NCBI GenBank assembly: GCA_024529925.1 | Contig: JAFEUB010000790.1 | Coordinates: 1 to 64,000, forward strand | DNA: 64,000 nucleotides | Source of the DNA: Ophthalmolycus amberensis | Taxonomy: Eukaryota > Chordata > Actinopteri > Perciformes > Zoarcidae | Reading direction: 5' to 3' | Shown here: positions 42,101-54,200 of the stretch, piece after piece | Position numbering within the stretch: position 1 is the first letter of the stretch | How the letters are laid out: every line of letters begins with the position of its first letter | Made by a program: the position numbers and the translations under genes | The notes under the pieces: generated by a model | Databases searched by the model: none | Seen by the model: only the letters and a program-made list of their open reading frames with translations | Told to the model about the DNA's origin: nothing

Positions 42101-45100
42101 GGCTTCTCAAACGCCCAACCACTGCACAGCTGTTTATAAAACTATTGACATAAGAAATTTACAACTCTGGAAATTGCAATTACTTCATCTTTCGTTGCAA
42201 CGAACGAGAGGTAAACAGCACGCATGTGATAATCACATTGCAGCGGAATTCACCGGGAATGTGCGGTGCATGTATATGATCGGTCAACACAGCGCCTTGC
42301 CGGATGAAGTCACATATCGCTGCACCACATATTGAGCCGGAACGACTTTTTTGCCAGCCGACTGACTGACTGACTGACCTCATCGACATGAATGAGAGGC
42401 CGGTGTTTCTTCACACCGTGCTAAAGTCGGTCTGAACGTGACAGCGGAGACGAGTACTCACATCGTTGCGAATTACTTCTCGAGAGTCTGCCAATAGGTC
42501 CATCAGTCTGGAAACACCTGAGAATGGAAATGAAAACCGCTGTTAAAAAGAAAGTGGTTGACAGTAAAAAACCCAGACACTACGAAACAAGTGATCGGAT
42601 GTGGAGAGGAGAAACTCACCCATGGGGCTGACCAGAATGATACCCTGGACCTGGACACCCTGGTTCTTCAGGAGAACAGTCAGCAGCTTCACCCCGGGCC
42701 AACGTACATGGAAGTCAAACTCCTAACAATCACATCAATGGACAAAGACATCAGGCAGTTGTTTTTGACAAATATAACAACACAGAGGTCTTGCCACTGG
42801 AGCAGAAACAGTTCAGTACCTCCAACAGACTGAGAAGCAGAGTCACGTGTTCAGCATGCTGAACGAACTGCTCTGTGAACTGGGCTCCCAGGTCATCCGA
42901 CTGCTTCTGGGCGGTCTCATCTGTGGAGGCAAAATAAATATTACAGCTCGGTTCTATGTTGAGGGAACCAGTTGGTTTGTTCACAGCAATCAGCCTGAGT
43001 TGGTAAGCAGTACAAATTGGATCTGCAAACTTCTCTGCAAACTTTTACCAGAGTCTTTATCCCTGGTGGTTTTCGGTTATTGAAAAATGACTTTATATCT
43101 GAAGCCATTGGAGAAATGTGCACGTGCTCAGGGTGATACTTGTGAACATGCCTTCTGGGAAGATAAAAGGGTGACACACACAGACGAAGTGACAGCTGCA
43201 TGGAAGACTGCGGAAAACACGCATCATGTGGGAAGAGCGGAGAGCTTCAATGTGACAAACACCACCACACCGAGTACACCCACCTAGTAATCCGACCACT
43301 ACTTATAAGAGTAGCTGAACTTTTGCACTTACAATCCAGAGAGCTCAAAACAAAAATACTAGATACCACCACAGGAGAGGAATGATGATTTTTTTGTATT
43401 TTGGGTGAACTGATATTGGGGGAAAAACCAACAAACAAACAGAATCAAACAAAACTAATCCATATAATTTCACCACAAGAGTGCAAAAACAATCAGGTAT
43501 AAAAGTGTGAGTGAAACAAAGGAGCAACGAGAAAGTACATACTAACAGACAAGAGGTTTAGGGATGTGAGGGTATTAGTGAAGCATTCACCACCCGAACA
43601 GCTGCCAGTCACTTGCCGACTGTTTTTAGTGAAGTTAGTTAAATAAGCAGGACTATAACTACGGCAGGGATAGCTTGGCTTCAGTACTGACCAGGCATGG
43701 AAACATTCTTATGCTTCCCTGAAGCAGAGATAGGAGTTACTGCGTCTGCGAGGGGCAGGAGGGAGAGGGAGTTTAAAGCCTCACCCAAAAAGCTTGGCTG
43801 TCATTTCAACCACTGAAGAAGAGTAGAATCAGCCGACTGATTCATGTGAGGATATGACAACAACCAAAACACAGCCTAGAACATGATCAGCTATTTACAA
43901 TCTGTGTACGGCACCAGGTGTAAACACAAGTTCTTTGTCCACAACCCGACCAAAAACAACGCATGATTTGTAAGTGCTGGGGGGGGGGGGGGGGGGGGCA
44001 TCATGCACAGTCAAAGAGTTTTACCTTCCGATTCATCTGTAGAGTTAAAACATGGAAGAGAAAAGAGAGACGAGAATCTTTACATAAAGCATTCATTATC
44101 GGTGTACAGAGGGGGAGGGGAATTAAAATCACTCGTTTACTCATGCAAAACAATGGCTCAGTCACCGTTCACAGTAGCCACATACATAGGAAGAATTATC
44201 TTCAAACTAATTTAAGGTGAATTTCATATATTTGAGCGTTTAATACCTTGCTCTTCCTCCTCATCATTGCAGAGGATGTTGTACAGCGTGTCCAAAGCAT
44301 AGCCAAGGATTTCAGAGTCAGACCTGTTTAGGGAGGAAGAAAACACAGTCAAACCAAAACACAAAGCTCTGTTTAGGACAACGTGACCAAACAAAAAACT
44401 ACATCAACAGACCTGTCAGTTTGCAGTATGTTAATCAAGTGATCCATTGCCTGTGTGCCAACTTCCATGCGATATTTCTACAAAAGATAATAGGTGGGGA
44501 ATGCAAGATTATTTGTAAAGCACCATTCAACAACAACGCAAGTGTTGCATACAAGAGATATAAAATAAACACAAGGCAATAAAGGCACTTAAAAAAAGTG
44601 TATTCTCCTGTTTTATAGTAAAGCGTGGCTATGGAACAGTGCAAGATATGAATGAATATTACCAAAAGGAATTTCATTAAGAAACAGATTTTTTGGAGGT
44701 TTATTCTGGAAATGTTGTGCATTAAAATATGCTTTATAAACCAATAATATAAACCAACCAAGATAAATGATCCACTGTTGACAGGACAAGACATTTAAAA
44801 AAATAAAAGGAATTTCAATCCTGTGTTGACAAAGAAAAATAAGAATCCTTATCTCTGAATCGTCTTTCTTTTACAATACAGGAAGCAAACACATCCGTGT
44901 CTGTGTTTTTGACCAACACTGATGCCACTGCGTGTTAATGCGCAACCCTGTGCCTGATAAACCGCTGATTCATGCCTGATAAACTCCTGACTCATGGTTG
45001 ATGTGGCAGCCAGTAACAAAACTGTCCATGAACTGAACTGAGAGGCGGCTTGGCAGAGGTTTACGTGAATGATTAGTTCATTTTAAATCAGTAGAGTTTG

Positions 45101-46506
45101 ACCAAAGAGAGCTTCATCCATGACAGTGTGACAGAGGAGAAATCGTTCACAAATGTCCCAATTTTAAATGTCAATACGGAGCAAGAGGAATTGAATTCCA
45201 CTGCTATTTCCTCCTTTGTTGACAGCTACTCCTGTAAATTAAAAAAGTGAATACACTGAACACTTACTCAATAAAAAAGTACTAGAAGCATCACTAATGT
45301 GGCTAAACACAAACCCCTTCGTACACTCAGTTGCTATTTTTAAATAATAAAAAGCTGGCAATTAAGTGTATTTCTACTGCACCCGTTTCCAATAACTTGA
45401 TCTTTATACTTTGCTGTACCTTAGAGAGAGACTTGAGAGCCCGGACTGCATCTCTGCGGTCTTCTAGCAGCGTCGATGAGGCCACCCGGTCACACAACTT
45501 GTGGATCTGTCAATAGAAGAATCATTATTTATTTGTTATGCCTCATATACATTTAAGAGAAGATATCTGTATTTACATGTCTTAGTAGTTGACGGTCAGT
45601 GAATGTGATGTCCCCTTATATTTCAGAGGCATGGAGTACAGGGTATCGAGATTGACAGTAACCGTTAGCTGTAGAGCTACATGACAGTACACATTAATAT
45701 GTCATCTTAATATGACACATTAACAAAACCTTTGAAAGGGTTTTATGTTCTCAGCAATGTATGTTTCTCAACGTCAAGTGTTGAAATCACCCATCTACTG
45801 ATGTTATACTCCTTGAAACCCACAACCCTAAATGTGTGGAAAAGATGGGTTTCTTTTTCTTTCGTAACACATTGATACCTCTCAGTGGCTGAATGGATTG
45901 TTACCATTCAACGTGCATCTGAAACGTCCTCCCTTCATTCGTCAGTGAAGATAACTCTCACAATGTTTATATCAAGAACACAGGAAACATAAGGATGGTC
46001 CCCTTATGCTAAATACTGGGTGTGAATATTTAGCTTCTGTTTTGCCAGATGTTATTTTAAAATAAATATATTGTAGACAGCAGATACTCCTAAAAGACCT
46101 TATTGTCTGTCTTTCTTTCATTCATTACTAAACAGCTAATCGTACAGAAAACAGCTGGTATGTCCATACAACTGACAGATATGCTACGTTAGCTAATTAG
46201 CCTTCTGACTAGCTCGTTGCTCACATGTAGGGAGGCCCGAGCCTCACAACATTCATCCTGGATGTTTTATCGAGAGAGAAAAAATAACCTTCAGTGAAGG
46301 AACACACGTGTTTTATTGCTGACGTGTGCGTGGTCTCAGTTTGCTCGGTACACAGTGGCGGAAATGTTAGCTTAGCTGCAGTTAGCCGCAGCTAGCTAGC
46401 TGCAGTTAGCCGAAGCTAGCTAGCCGCACTGGTTTCCTACCGTCTCCGCTCCGGACGGCTGCGGCCCGGCTGCCTGCCCACCCATCACTCCTCTGAAGAA
46501 GTTCAT
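33117..46506 (-). CDS. uso1: General vesicular transport factor p115 (Uso1), complete
   Basis: p115 is the golgin-like tether that captures ER-derived and intra-Golgi vesicles by binding Rab1, SNAREs, GM130 and giantin. Coding exons in transcript order: 46441-46506, 45420-45506, 44413-44477, 44247-44323, 44025-44036, 42820-42920, 42620-42722, 42462-42517, 41815-41935, 41494-41672, 41245-41385, 41060-41148, 40792-40946, 39843-40048, 39672-39692, 37976-38086, 37562-37680, 36631-36812, 36419-36540, 36177-36315, 35839-35999, 35062-35118, 34723-34821, 34524-34628, 34146-34361, 33117-33182. All phases join, giving 951 residues; human p115 is about 962. The start MNFFRGVMGGQAAGPQP matches the family. 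Residues 1 to about 630 form the armadillo-like head (KIVAFENAFERLLDII, RPAIVVLLMSMVNERQPF). The coiled-coil tail follows (VKKTLEQHDNIV, LLADQDQKINALKQKL). The end is strongly acidic and closes DDDYEDED. Two exons are only 12 and 21 nt. Confidence 0.96.
35225..35480. repeat. Dispersed fish repeat in a uso1 intron
   Basis: It starts GGCTGCAACTAACGATCATT, has CGACAGACCAACAGCCCAAA and ACACAAAGATGTTCAATTT in the middle, and ends TCGACCAACTATTGCAGCTC. This is a family I recognise from teleost introns. The open frame at 35485-35721 beside it is unsupported. Confidence 0.6.
37076..37345. repeat. Dispersed fish repeat in a uso1 intron
   Basis: CACAACTTTATTTATATAGC opens a stretch typical of an interspersed fish element, followed by AT-rich sequence and TTTAAGAGGGATTTAAAATG. 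Related in layout to 14330-14535. Boundaries approximate. Confidence 0.45.
38087..39671. other. Large uso1 intron, nothing else recognisable
   Basis: The intron between exons 37976-38086 and 39672-39692 has no repeat or internal gene that I can name. Open frames on the plus strand at 38640-38882 and 39163-39378 lack any family resemblance. Confidence 0.4.
39672..39692 (-). other. uso1: 21-nt microexon of uso1 (GDKIVRR)
   Basis: The exon is bordered by a GGTTTTGCAG acceptor and a GTAAGT donor and is in phase 0. It inserts seven residues between CTNILSQ and GSKVQTRVG in the head domain. I recall that some mammalian p115 isoforms carry a similar GDKIDRR insert at exactly this place, which supports it as a conserved alternative exon. 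Confidence 0.8.
44025..44036 (-). other. uso1: 12-nt microexon of uso1 (Asp-Glu-Ser-Glu)
   Basis: The segment ATGAATCGGAAG lies between a good acceptor (CTCTACAG) and a donor (GTAAAAC). It is phase 1 on both sides, so it can be included or skipped without shifting the frame. It adds DESE to the acidic linker between DEEEEQ and DETAQ, around residues 99-102. A run of 20 C in the transcript (43979-43998) starts 26 nt after the donor. Confidence 0.6.
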
Positions 46507-46692
46507 CTCTACAGACGTCCTCTCGGTGGTAATCAAAGCGTCTCTCCTTCTGGAAGAAACCCCGGACTCCCCCCTCACTGGTCCGTGTGATAACTATGTG
46601 AATAGAAAATGAAAACAACTCCACAGTGATGTTTTTTTGTTGTACTGTGTGTACACTGAATGGTCGACCCCGGAACACAAATGTGAGGGCGC

Positions 46693-46704
46693 TGCGCATG
46701 CGCG
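46693..46704. promoter_or_regulatory. NRF-1 type palindrome in the uso1 promoter
   Basis: TGCGCATGCGCG matches the NRF-1 consensus (YGCGCAYGCGCR) and lies about 190 bp upstream of the uso1 start codon. NRF-1 sites close to start sites are common in housekeeping promoters, which fits the ubiquitous role of p115. No TATA box is evident. Confidence 0.5.
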
Positions 46705-46739
46705 CAGACGTGGCGATACGTGGCTGATCAGCAGACAAT

Positions 46740-48366
46740 TGAGTTCACTTATTTAAAGGGCAAGAAAAGTCATTGATTTGAGTGCGTGTGGAAGATCATG
46801 CACCAAAACAAATACCAATTCATACACTTATCACTGTAAGAAATAGTATGTAATGCAAGAATGATGCATAATAATGCAAAAGGGTTAGTACAGGTGTTTT
46901 ATTCAGAAGTACTCAGTCAGTGCGATTTTAGTATATATTACACAATTCGAATATTATTACTGATGTATAAATATGTAGGCCTTTATAAGGCAGTGGGTGT
47001 CAGATCCTTAACTAAAGTAAAAGTTGACTGTTAAAGTACAGAAGTATTATAAGCAAAATGTACTGAAAGTATCAAAAATATCAAAAATATCAGTTGGTTT
47101 CTCGTTTTGCATTATTCTGTTTTTACCACTTACATGTAAGAGCATTTTAATGTTGTAATTTGTCAATGTGGACCCCAGATTATGTAGCTAGATCGATAGC
47201 TCGTTGGATTGTCTTTGCATACTGCTGACTAGATTAGTAATCTATCATATCATATAAACACATCATATTTTTTTATGTAAAAAGTAACTAAGTACTGATA
47301 AAAGCGTAAAACAAATTTCGGAAACATGACCACAGTGTCCTCAAAACTAGCTCCAGCCCCATCTGCTCTAATAACTTCACCAGTTACTCATTGGGCCGTT
47401 GAGCAGCTTGTACCTGTTTTGTCACTCACAGGACCAACACACTGGGTTGGGCTGAGACAGTTTCTCAGTGAACTTTGTTCACACTTAGGAAAAATAAGCC
47501 AAGCTGATTCACGCACACTCAGTAAGTAATTGAGAATATGTTCATGCAGTGATGCAATCCAGTGTGATTATATGATAATTGCATTATATACAGAGTGTGA
47601 TACAACGCCCGAGTCAATACACAAATAAATTAACTAAACAAATAAGGTGTCACCCCTTGTTTTAAAAGCTTCTTGGAACAAAATGGACCTGATAACTTCA
47701 GCAGCTCGGATTCTTCTTCTGATACAAAACACAGGTGAGACTCGTTTCAGCCTGCATTCAACACATTTTTTGAATAGCACATTTCAAGAGAGATGTTATC
47801 ACTGACTCCTCCCTCAGATAGAGGGGCTGAAACCTGCAGAGTATAAATTCTACATATTTTGTAGGCTGACTCCAATATTTTTAGACTAAATATATAAAAT
47901 ATATAAATTTAATTAATGTTGTATCAATATTGATGCAGCATTTAGAGCTTGATACTGAATGTTAACATTTAAAACCTCTGAAAACTTGGTGTCAGGTCTT
48001 ATTAGATGACTAAATATAATCAAAGTAAAGTTCAGAAAACACCCGTAGTTGCCCGCCTGTATCTGAATTCAAGAAATGTCCAAACTAAATCCAAACAATG
48101 AAAATCTTCATCTGTAGAGTTTATCTGTATGGGCACATACCGACTATTATAGGTTATAGATACCATCAGTGTAACACTTGCAAATTATAAATCAGGTTAT
48201 AACTAAAACTTCAGCTGTCAAACCTGCACCACAGCACAGCTCTTTTACTGCAAAACTTACCAGGGGCGAGCTCATTAACCTGCACCAACAGCTTGTTATT
48301 TCAATTATCTCTGAAGAAGGAACCTGTAAACATGACAAACGGTATGAGTGGTGCTGATATCAGTAG
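46740..48366. other. Intergenic DNA between uso1 promoter and g3bp2 3' end
   Basis: AT-rich sequence without a supported gene. One isolated leader-peptide-like segment followed by a splice donor lies at 47683-47734 (see findings). The open frame at 47326-47529 has no recognisable domain. Confidence 0.4.
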
Positions 48367-51230
48367 TTTATTGTATGTTAAGTCCAACACATTCAAAATC
48401 GAGGGGAAAAAAAAAAGAACAAAACTAAAAAAAGATTCTCCACCTGCAACACTTTTGTACTAGCAACAAGTAAAGGGTAAACACCGTGAAATGAAGATGG
48501 CAGCCAACTGTTTACCACACCTGCTCAAGCCAAGAAGGTACTTCGAGTTCCATTCAAAAGGGACCGGAATGATTCACAATGAGGATCCACTCAAATTTAT
48601 TTTCAACCACGGGAAAATTGTTTTTTCTTTTGAAGATCCTTTAAAGGTTTGGTTTGGAAAATAGGTGAGAGGGTTAAAAACCTCAGTGAAAAAAGAGAAC
48701 TATCAAACTGGAAGTTTTGCCACCATTACGATGTCAAAAAAACCCAAATTGGTCGGAAAGCATGATTGCTCTTCTTCTTAAAACCTCTTCCTTGACCATC
48801 GCTGTAAAAAGTATGATTGCAGTCAAGTGCTTTAGCTAAGCGATTACCTGACAAATAAACATTCGGGGTAGCGGTACCAATCATAAAAACACTGACGGTC
48901 AAAGAGCTGCAGCTTTCCTGTAATATTAGGTCAAAGACTGATGGTAACAAATTAAAATGTCTCTATTGAAAACTAATCTCACATCTGAAAATATTTAATC
49001 TCAACTACAAAAAGGACAAGAGCCGAGCATTACTGTGGAAAACTACATTAAATATGCCATGTCTGTACATCAAATCTGGTTTTAACTGCAGGAAAGCAAA
49101 TATTATGTCATGCGGCTAACAAGATGAGCACTTAATGGTTGTTTTTCCACTGCCAGATGAGGAATTTAGAGTGTGTTCAAAATTACAGATTGTCCCAGAA
49201 ATGTTGTAAATAGTGCAACACCACCAGCCAAGGAAGACCTCATTAGATAGATTTGTCCAGAAAACTGCTACATCGATTTCACTTCCCCTTTCAGTGCAAG
49301 ATAACAAAACAATATGTTTTCACTTTTCAGCTGAAACCAGAAGGCCTTCCCTCTCTACAGAGTGGTAAAAGAAAAACGCATTCGAGGACAAGAGACGACC
49401 AGTGTGGCTTTCAAATCAGAGTTGCCTTGACTGGAAAAACTATAAGACCACAAATAAGCACAATGAATAATCAGCATATGAAAATACAAATGCATAAACG
49501 GCTAGAAAAAAGCACAATTGTTTGCTTGTCGGTAGACCGGAACTACGGCCAGCCCACCAACACAGATCTTTACAAAATTGTTGCTGAGAAAAAGAACAGT
49601 CTGACAACTTGCGAGTCCAGAGACGAACCCAAGTGCTACCATGAGTCCCACAAACTATGGTCAAACTAAAAGTATCAACAGAATCTGAGTCACACAGACA
49701 TTTGTCCTTTCCAAAGCTTAGTTCACGCAATCATTGTTGTGTAGAGCAATGACTTGTTAAACCAAGAAGCAAGCATTTTCCCGCATAATCTTTAATGTAC
49801 CTTTTGTTTTGGGGGGGGGGGGGGGGGGGTTGTTCTTCAGATACACCTCTTAACCATTTAACAACAGAACTGGAGGCGCCTATTGTCTCTACAAAACCCA
49901 GAACAGACACGATACAAAACAAATGTACAAAACTCACAGCAGATCATCTTAGGTAGTAAAACAGTATGGAAAAATGAAATATGCACCTGAAAAAAACGAA
50001 CCTAAAACTTGTGAATACTGCAATATCTTTTTCCATCTGATCCCAAAAACAATAGTTCAAAATGAGCAGCTCAATAATAGGAGGCAGAGAGCCTCGAGCC
50101 ACTTTACTCTAGTAAGACTGGAAAAGGTGAAGTAGAAGGCACCACTCAGAGAAATGAAAACAAAACATACAGTAAACTATGATTTCTGCTGTACATTTAT
50201 TCTGTTACTCCGCACTTAAGAGAGGAAGGGAGGGAAGGTGTTGTCCATCCCAGTTTCACGGTCTAGCTGGCAGGGAAAACAAACGAAGAAAAACAAACTT
50301 GGAATCAAAAGAAAAAACTGAGCGAGCCGCCATCATTACCACCACTCTTCTATTGTTCAACTTTGTGGATCCTTTGTCCTGCCACGTATTTGGTGAAAGT
50401 CCAGGATTTTAGCTTTTTCTTGGATTTATAAATGAGGAAAAATATATTGTAGATTTGCTCGTCATCTTGTCCATCCAGCAGTAATTGAAGCTTGTTTTGG
50501 GTCAAAAGTGTGAAAAGTACATTGGCCACAGCAGACAGGCTGTGAGCGAAGGCCTGCCCCGGAAAGTCGTATCGCTTCGAGACAAAACCGGTCTGTCCAG
50601 CTGCGTTCCGAGCGTGGACGTCAATGTAATACGAGAAAAGTACCCATTAGTGCATATTGATGAGTGCATTATGCAATTTTGAAGCAGTGGTCTCTCAAAA
50701 AGGAAAACGTAAAAGGCAAGCTTTTCCCCTGGAACTGCACAAATTTTGCATCTCACTCTTTTCAGACAGTAACGGGCAGAAAACTACCATATAAAATGTG
50801 CAATAGAGGGATTTCGTGAAGCAGCGCCCCAGTTAAGTCAAGGCATATAATCTCTTTTCCAAATGATGGGCTGTACTATCGTAGTTAAAAGTCTTATCAG
50901 TCCCTCCTAATGTGGCAGATTACTCCTGGTTGGTTCGCCTTTTTTCCACAAATTTACAAATTAAAGTTTGTGAATTCTTGAGATACCCGAAAAGGACGCT
51001 CAGCTCACAACTAATAAGCGCATTTTTTTTTTGTTTGCTTATTTTGTCTATTTCACAAACAAAAGGTTGACAGGCTGTGTCACATTCCAAAGCAAAAGAG
51101 GGAACAAAAAAATAAAAAAATAAAACATAAACCAACATATACGTTCATACATGAAGATTTCTTTTCGTTAACGAGAACGGTTGAAGATGAAGAACACGGT
51201 ACTACTTCCACACTGCAGGTGGTGCTCTTC
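48367..51230 (-). other. g3bp2: Presumed long 3' UTR of g3bp2
   Basis: Downstream of the g3bp2 stop there is no other gene. AATAAA signals on the minus strand lie at 50196-50201, 48596-48601 and 48367-48372, consistent with alternative polyadenylation and a 3' UTR of up to about 2.9 kb. A 19-nt oligo-C run (49811-49829 on the plus strand as G) lies inside. Extent is inferred. Confidence 0.45.
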
Positions 51231-54200
51231 TCAGCGGCGCTGAGTCGTGAAGCGACCCTCTCCCTGGCCTCCGGAGCCTCTTCCGGAGCCCATGCCAGGT
51301 TTGGGGGCCATGCCGCCCCGAGGTGGTGGTCCCCTGCCGTCACGTTCTCGCATCATTCCGCTTCCCACGATGCCTCTCGACCCTCCGGGGCCTCGGTCGT
51401 TGCGCCTCATGTCCCGGCGATCGTCTCCACCGCGGGTCTCTCGCTCACGCACCGCCCTCGTCTTCTTCTCCTCCACATTCAGACGCACCTCGCCTCGAAA
51501 CATGATGGGCTGCAGGGAGAAGAGCACGGTCAATTCCGGAGAAACTTGAGCACTGAATTATTTCCCCAGATACATTTCACAGCCCACTTCATTCACTGGT
51601 TTGTCAATCTGTGCCAGACCCCGTGTAAGCACTGCTGTGTCACACTGGTCTGACCCGACAAGTTCTGCTCACACAAAAGTTCATCCTGGCTAAAGATGAA
51701 ATGTCATACATCAAATACATGCAAGCACACATTGCTGGTGGATTACTTTGTAAAACTTGAGATTGTCACAATAAAAAAGACAAAGTCTGGTTCTTCACAT
51801 ATTAAATACCCAGGTTATTAAAGGGCATTTACTTTGAGAGTCAGGTACCTTTAAAGCTGGATTATTTTGTGAAGAAAATGTTATTATCTGCAACTTAGAC
51901 AAAATGAATCCACCTCATTCATAACAATGACACCAGTGAGTTTCTACCACAGCAGGGTTAAGATGAAATGCAGGTTGTTGTTTTTTTTTCACTCAATGCT
52001 ATAGTTGGTCTGAACATAGCCTTATATGTGTATTATAACAAACAATGGCTTTAGGCATTTCCTGTGGGGTTCCCCCCCCCCCCTCTACTGGGTCACATTG
52101 TAGACTAGTTGCAGAAAGGTGTCACCAAAACCACCACCAGATAAAAGTGGGTAATGGAATCTCAATACATGCCCCTTCTACCTTGGCCCCCAGGATTCTC
52201 TGCACAGGATCAGAGTCGTCAAAGACCACAAATCCAAAGTTGGGCAGCTTCCCACCAACACCCTTGGTGTTGATCCGCAGCTCCACAACATTTCCATATG
52301 CTGCAAGAAAAAAAAGTTTAAAAGAAATAGTGTAATTTAACTAAAATGTATTCACATAAAAAATAAAAACTGCGTTTACTAATTGTACACGCCATTGGAA
52401 AATGTATTAACGACGTGTTGCTTTTTGGAGGAAACATACTCATGAAGAAGTCTTTGAGCTCGCTCTCATCAATGTCATGTGGGAGGTTGCCAACAAAAAG
52501 CTGGTGGCTGTCTGGGTATCGGACAATCCGCCTGCTGTCCATGTCTCCAGGTTCAGCATCTCCCCGGACACCTGCAGGTCCACAACAACACATCAGAGCC
52601 GCTCACATGCAGAATCTGCACCTAAATCCAGGAATGCTAAATTCCCCGCATCAAGAAAGTGAAACTCACACCACCCGTGAGCCGACAACTAGAACAATAT
52701 TCTCACAGAGTGCTTGAAGAAAATCAAAAAAAGGATTATAGATTAAGAAGATTGAGAAGTGACTTAAAGGGTCATGTTTACCTTTGTTAACAAAACTCAA
52801 GTGTGGTTTCCCTGTTTGTGACTCCGAAGACGCAACACCATCTAATAGTGACAGAGAGGTACAAGCCGTGAGATTATAACAAATGGAAAGCCCAGAAAAG
52901 AAGAAGTGAAACCCTTAATCTGGGGAGCGAGTGTTGGTATTACCAGGCCTGGGCCCCCGCGCAGTAAAGACCGGTCTGTCGCGTGTGCGCTGGTCTCTGG
53001 ACCTAAGAGGTGCCGTCTGTGTCTCCGTCTTGCCGTCAACTCTGGGCTGTGTGGGGGAGGGGCGTCCCACAAAAATAAAAAATAAAAAGACCACATCAAC
53101 CACACATTCTTTTCATCATTGCTTTTACATGGTGCTCCAGAGCATCAGTTTACATCACCCAACTTGAGCTAGTTTTGCTGCAGTTATAATAGCTTTGAGT
53201 AATCAAAACAGACATCTTTCCCCTTTTAATGGTTTAAAACATACATACGACATCTTGGTCAATAGAATTCAAACTGTAGGTTGAACTCTCTTTAGCCACT
53301 CTGTATTTCACTAGTCTGTATGTAAATGTGTGCCAACAACTTAAACCACTTAAGGCTGCCTCTGCTGTGCATTGTGTTGACCAACGGTCTGTTAGCGGTC
53401 CTAATATACCTCAGCCTGTGATTGACGTCTTCTCTAATCTCAGGTTTTTGCCAAAGTCCTTTGTCCTTTAAACAAGGTCTTATGTTTGACTATAGAGAGG
53501 TAGGGCTGGGCAATATGACCATATAGTATAAACCACATGATAGAAATTTGCCAACCATCAGAGATTCTAATCATACCATCTGTTTCTTTTCTTTAGGGAC
53601 TCGGTTTGAAAAGTGCAAACCCTAATGGTCCAAAACTCACAACAGAAGAAGAGTCCTACTCGCACAAACTTCCTCTATTGCTGCTGTTGACCATCATCTA
53701 ATCCTCAATGCATGATTGAAATAAACACTGTGGTAGTTTCTTATATAGTGACCCATTTCTAATGCGCTCAAGAGACTTGATTTCGTTAGAAAGATTCTCA
53801 ATAGTAGGTTACCTGTGAGCTTGGAGCTTTAACAACATGGGGTGGTATTCCAGAGGAGGGGACGGTGCCACTAGGAGGCAGGTTTTTACTCGTCACCGAG
53901 GCCCACGAGAACGTCTGTGAAGGATGCAGTGATCACGGTTTACAACAAGAACTACTCAACACCGTACTCCAACATTAGCAGTGCATCTTTGGGCATGTTA
54001 TTATTATCAACGCTGTTAAATTGGATGATATAGTACTTGACTGTGCATCACAAAAGACTTTTGATAATTTATGCAACTTGAGATTCTAGTACTTAATAAT
54101 TTATATCTTTTCATCATAATGTAAAATATTGACTAAAAATAAACTCCCTCAAGTTGCCCAACATCCATAATAAACAGCTTTTTATTCATTTAAAAAGTCT

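Noticed and set aside
49253..49669. 138-aa plus-strand open frame opposite the g3bp2 3' UTR
   Set aside because: No domain, no splice context and no recognisable similarity; the length alone is not enough in AT-moderate UTR sequence.
51219..51653. 144-aa plus-strand open frame
   Set aside because: It is the antisense shadow of the arginine- and glycine-rich last exon of g3bp2.
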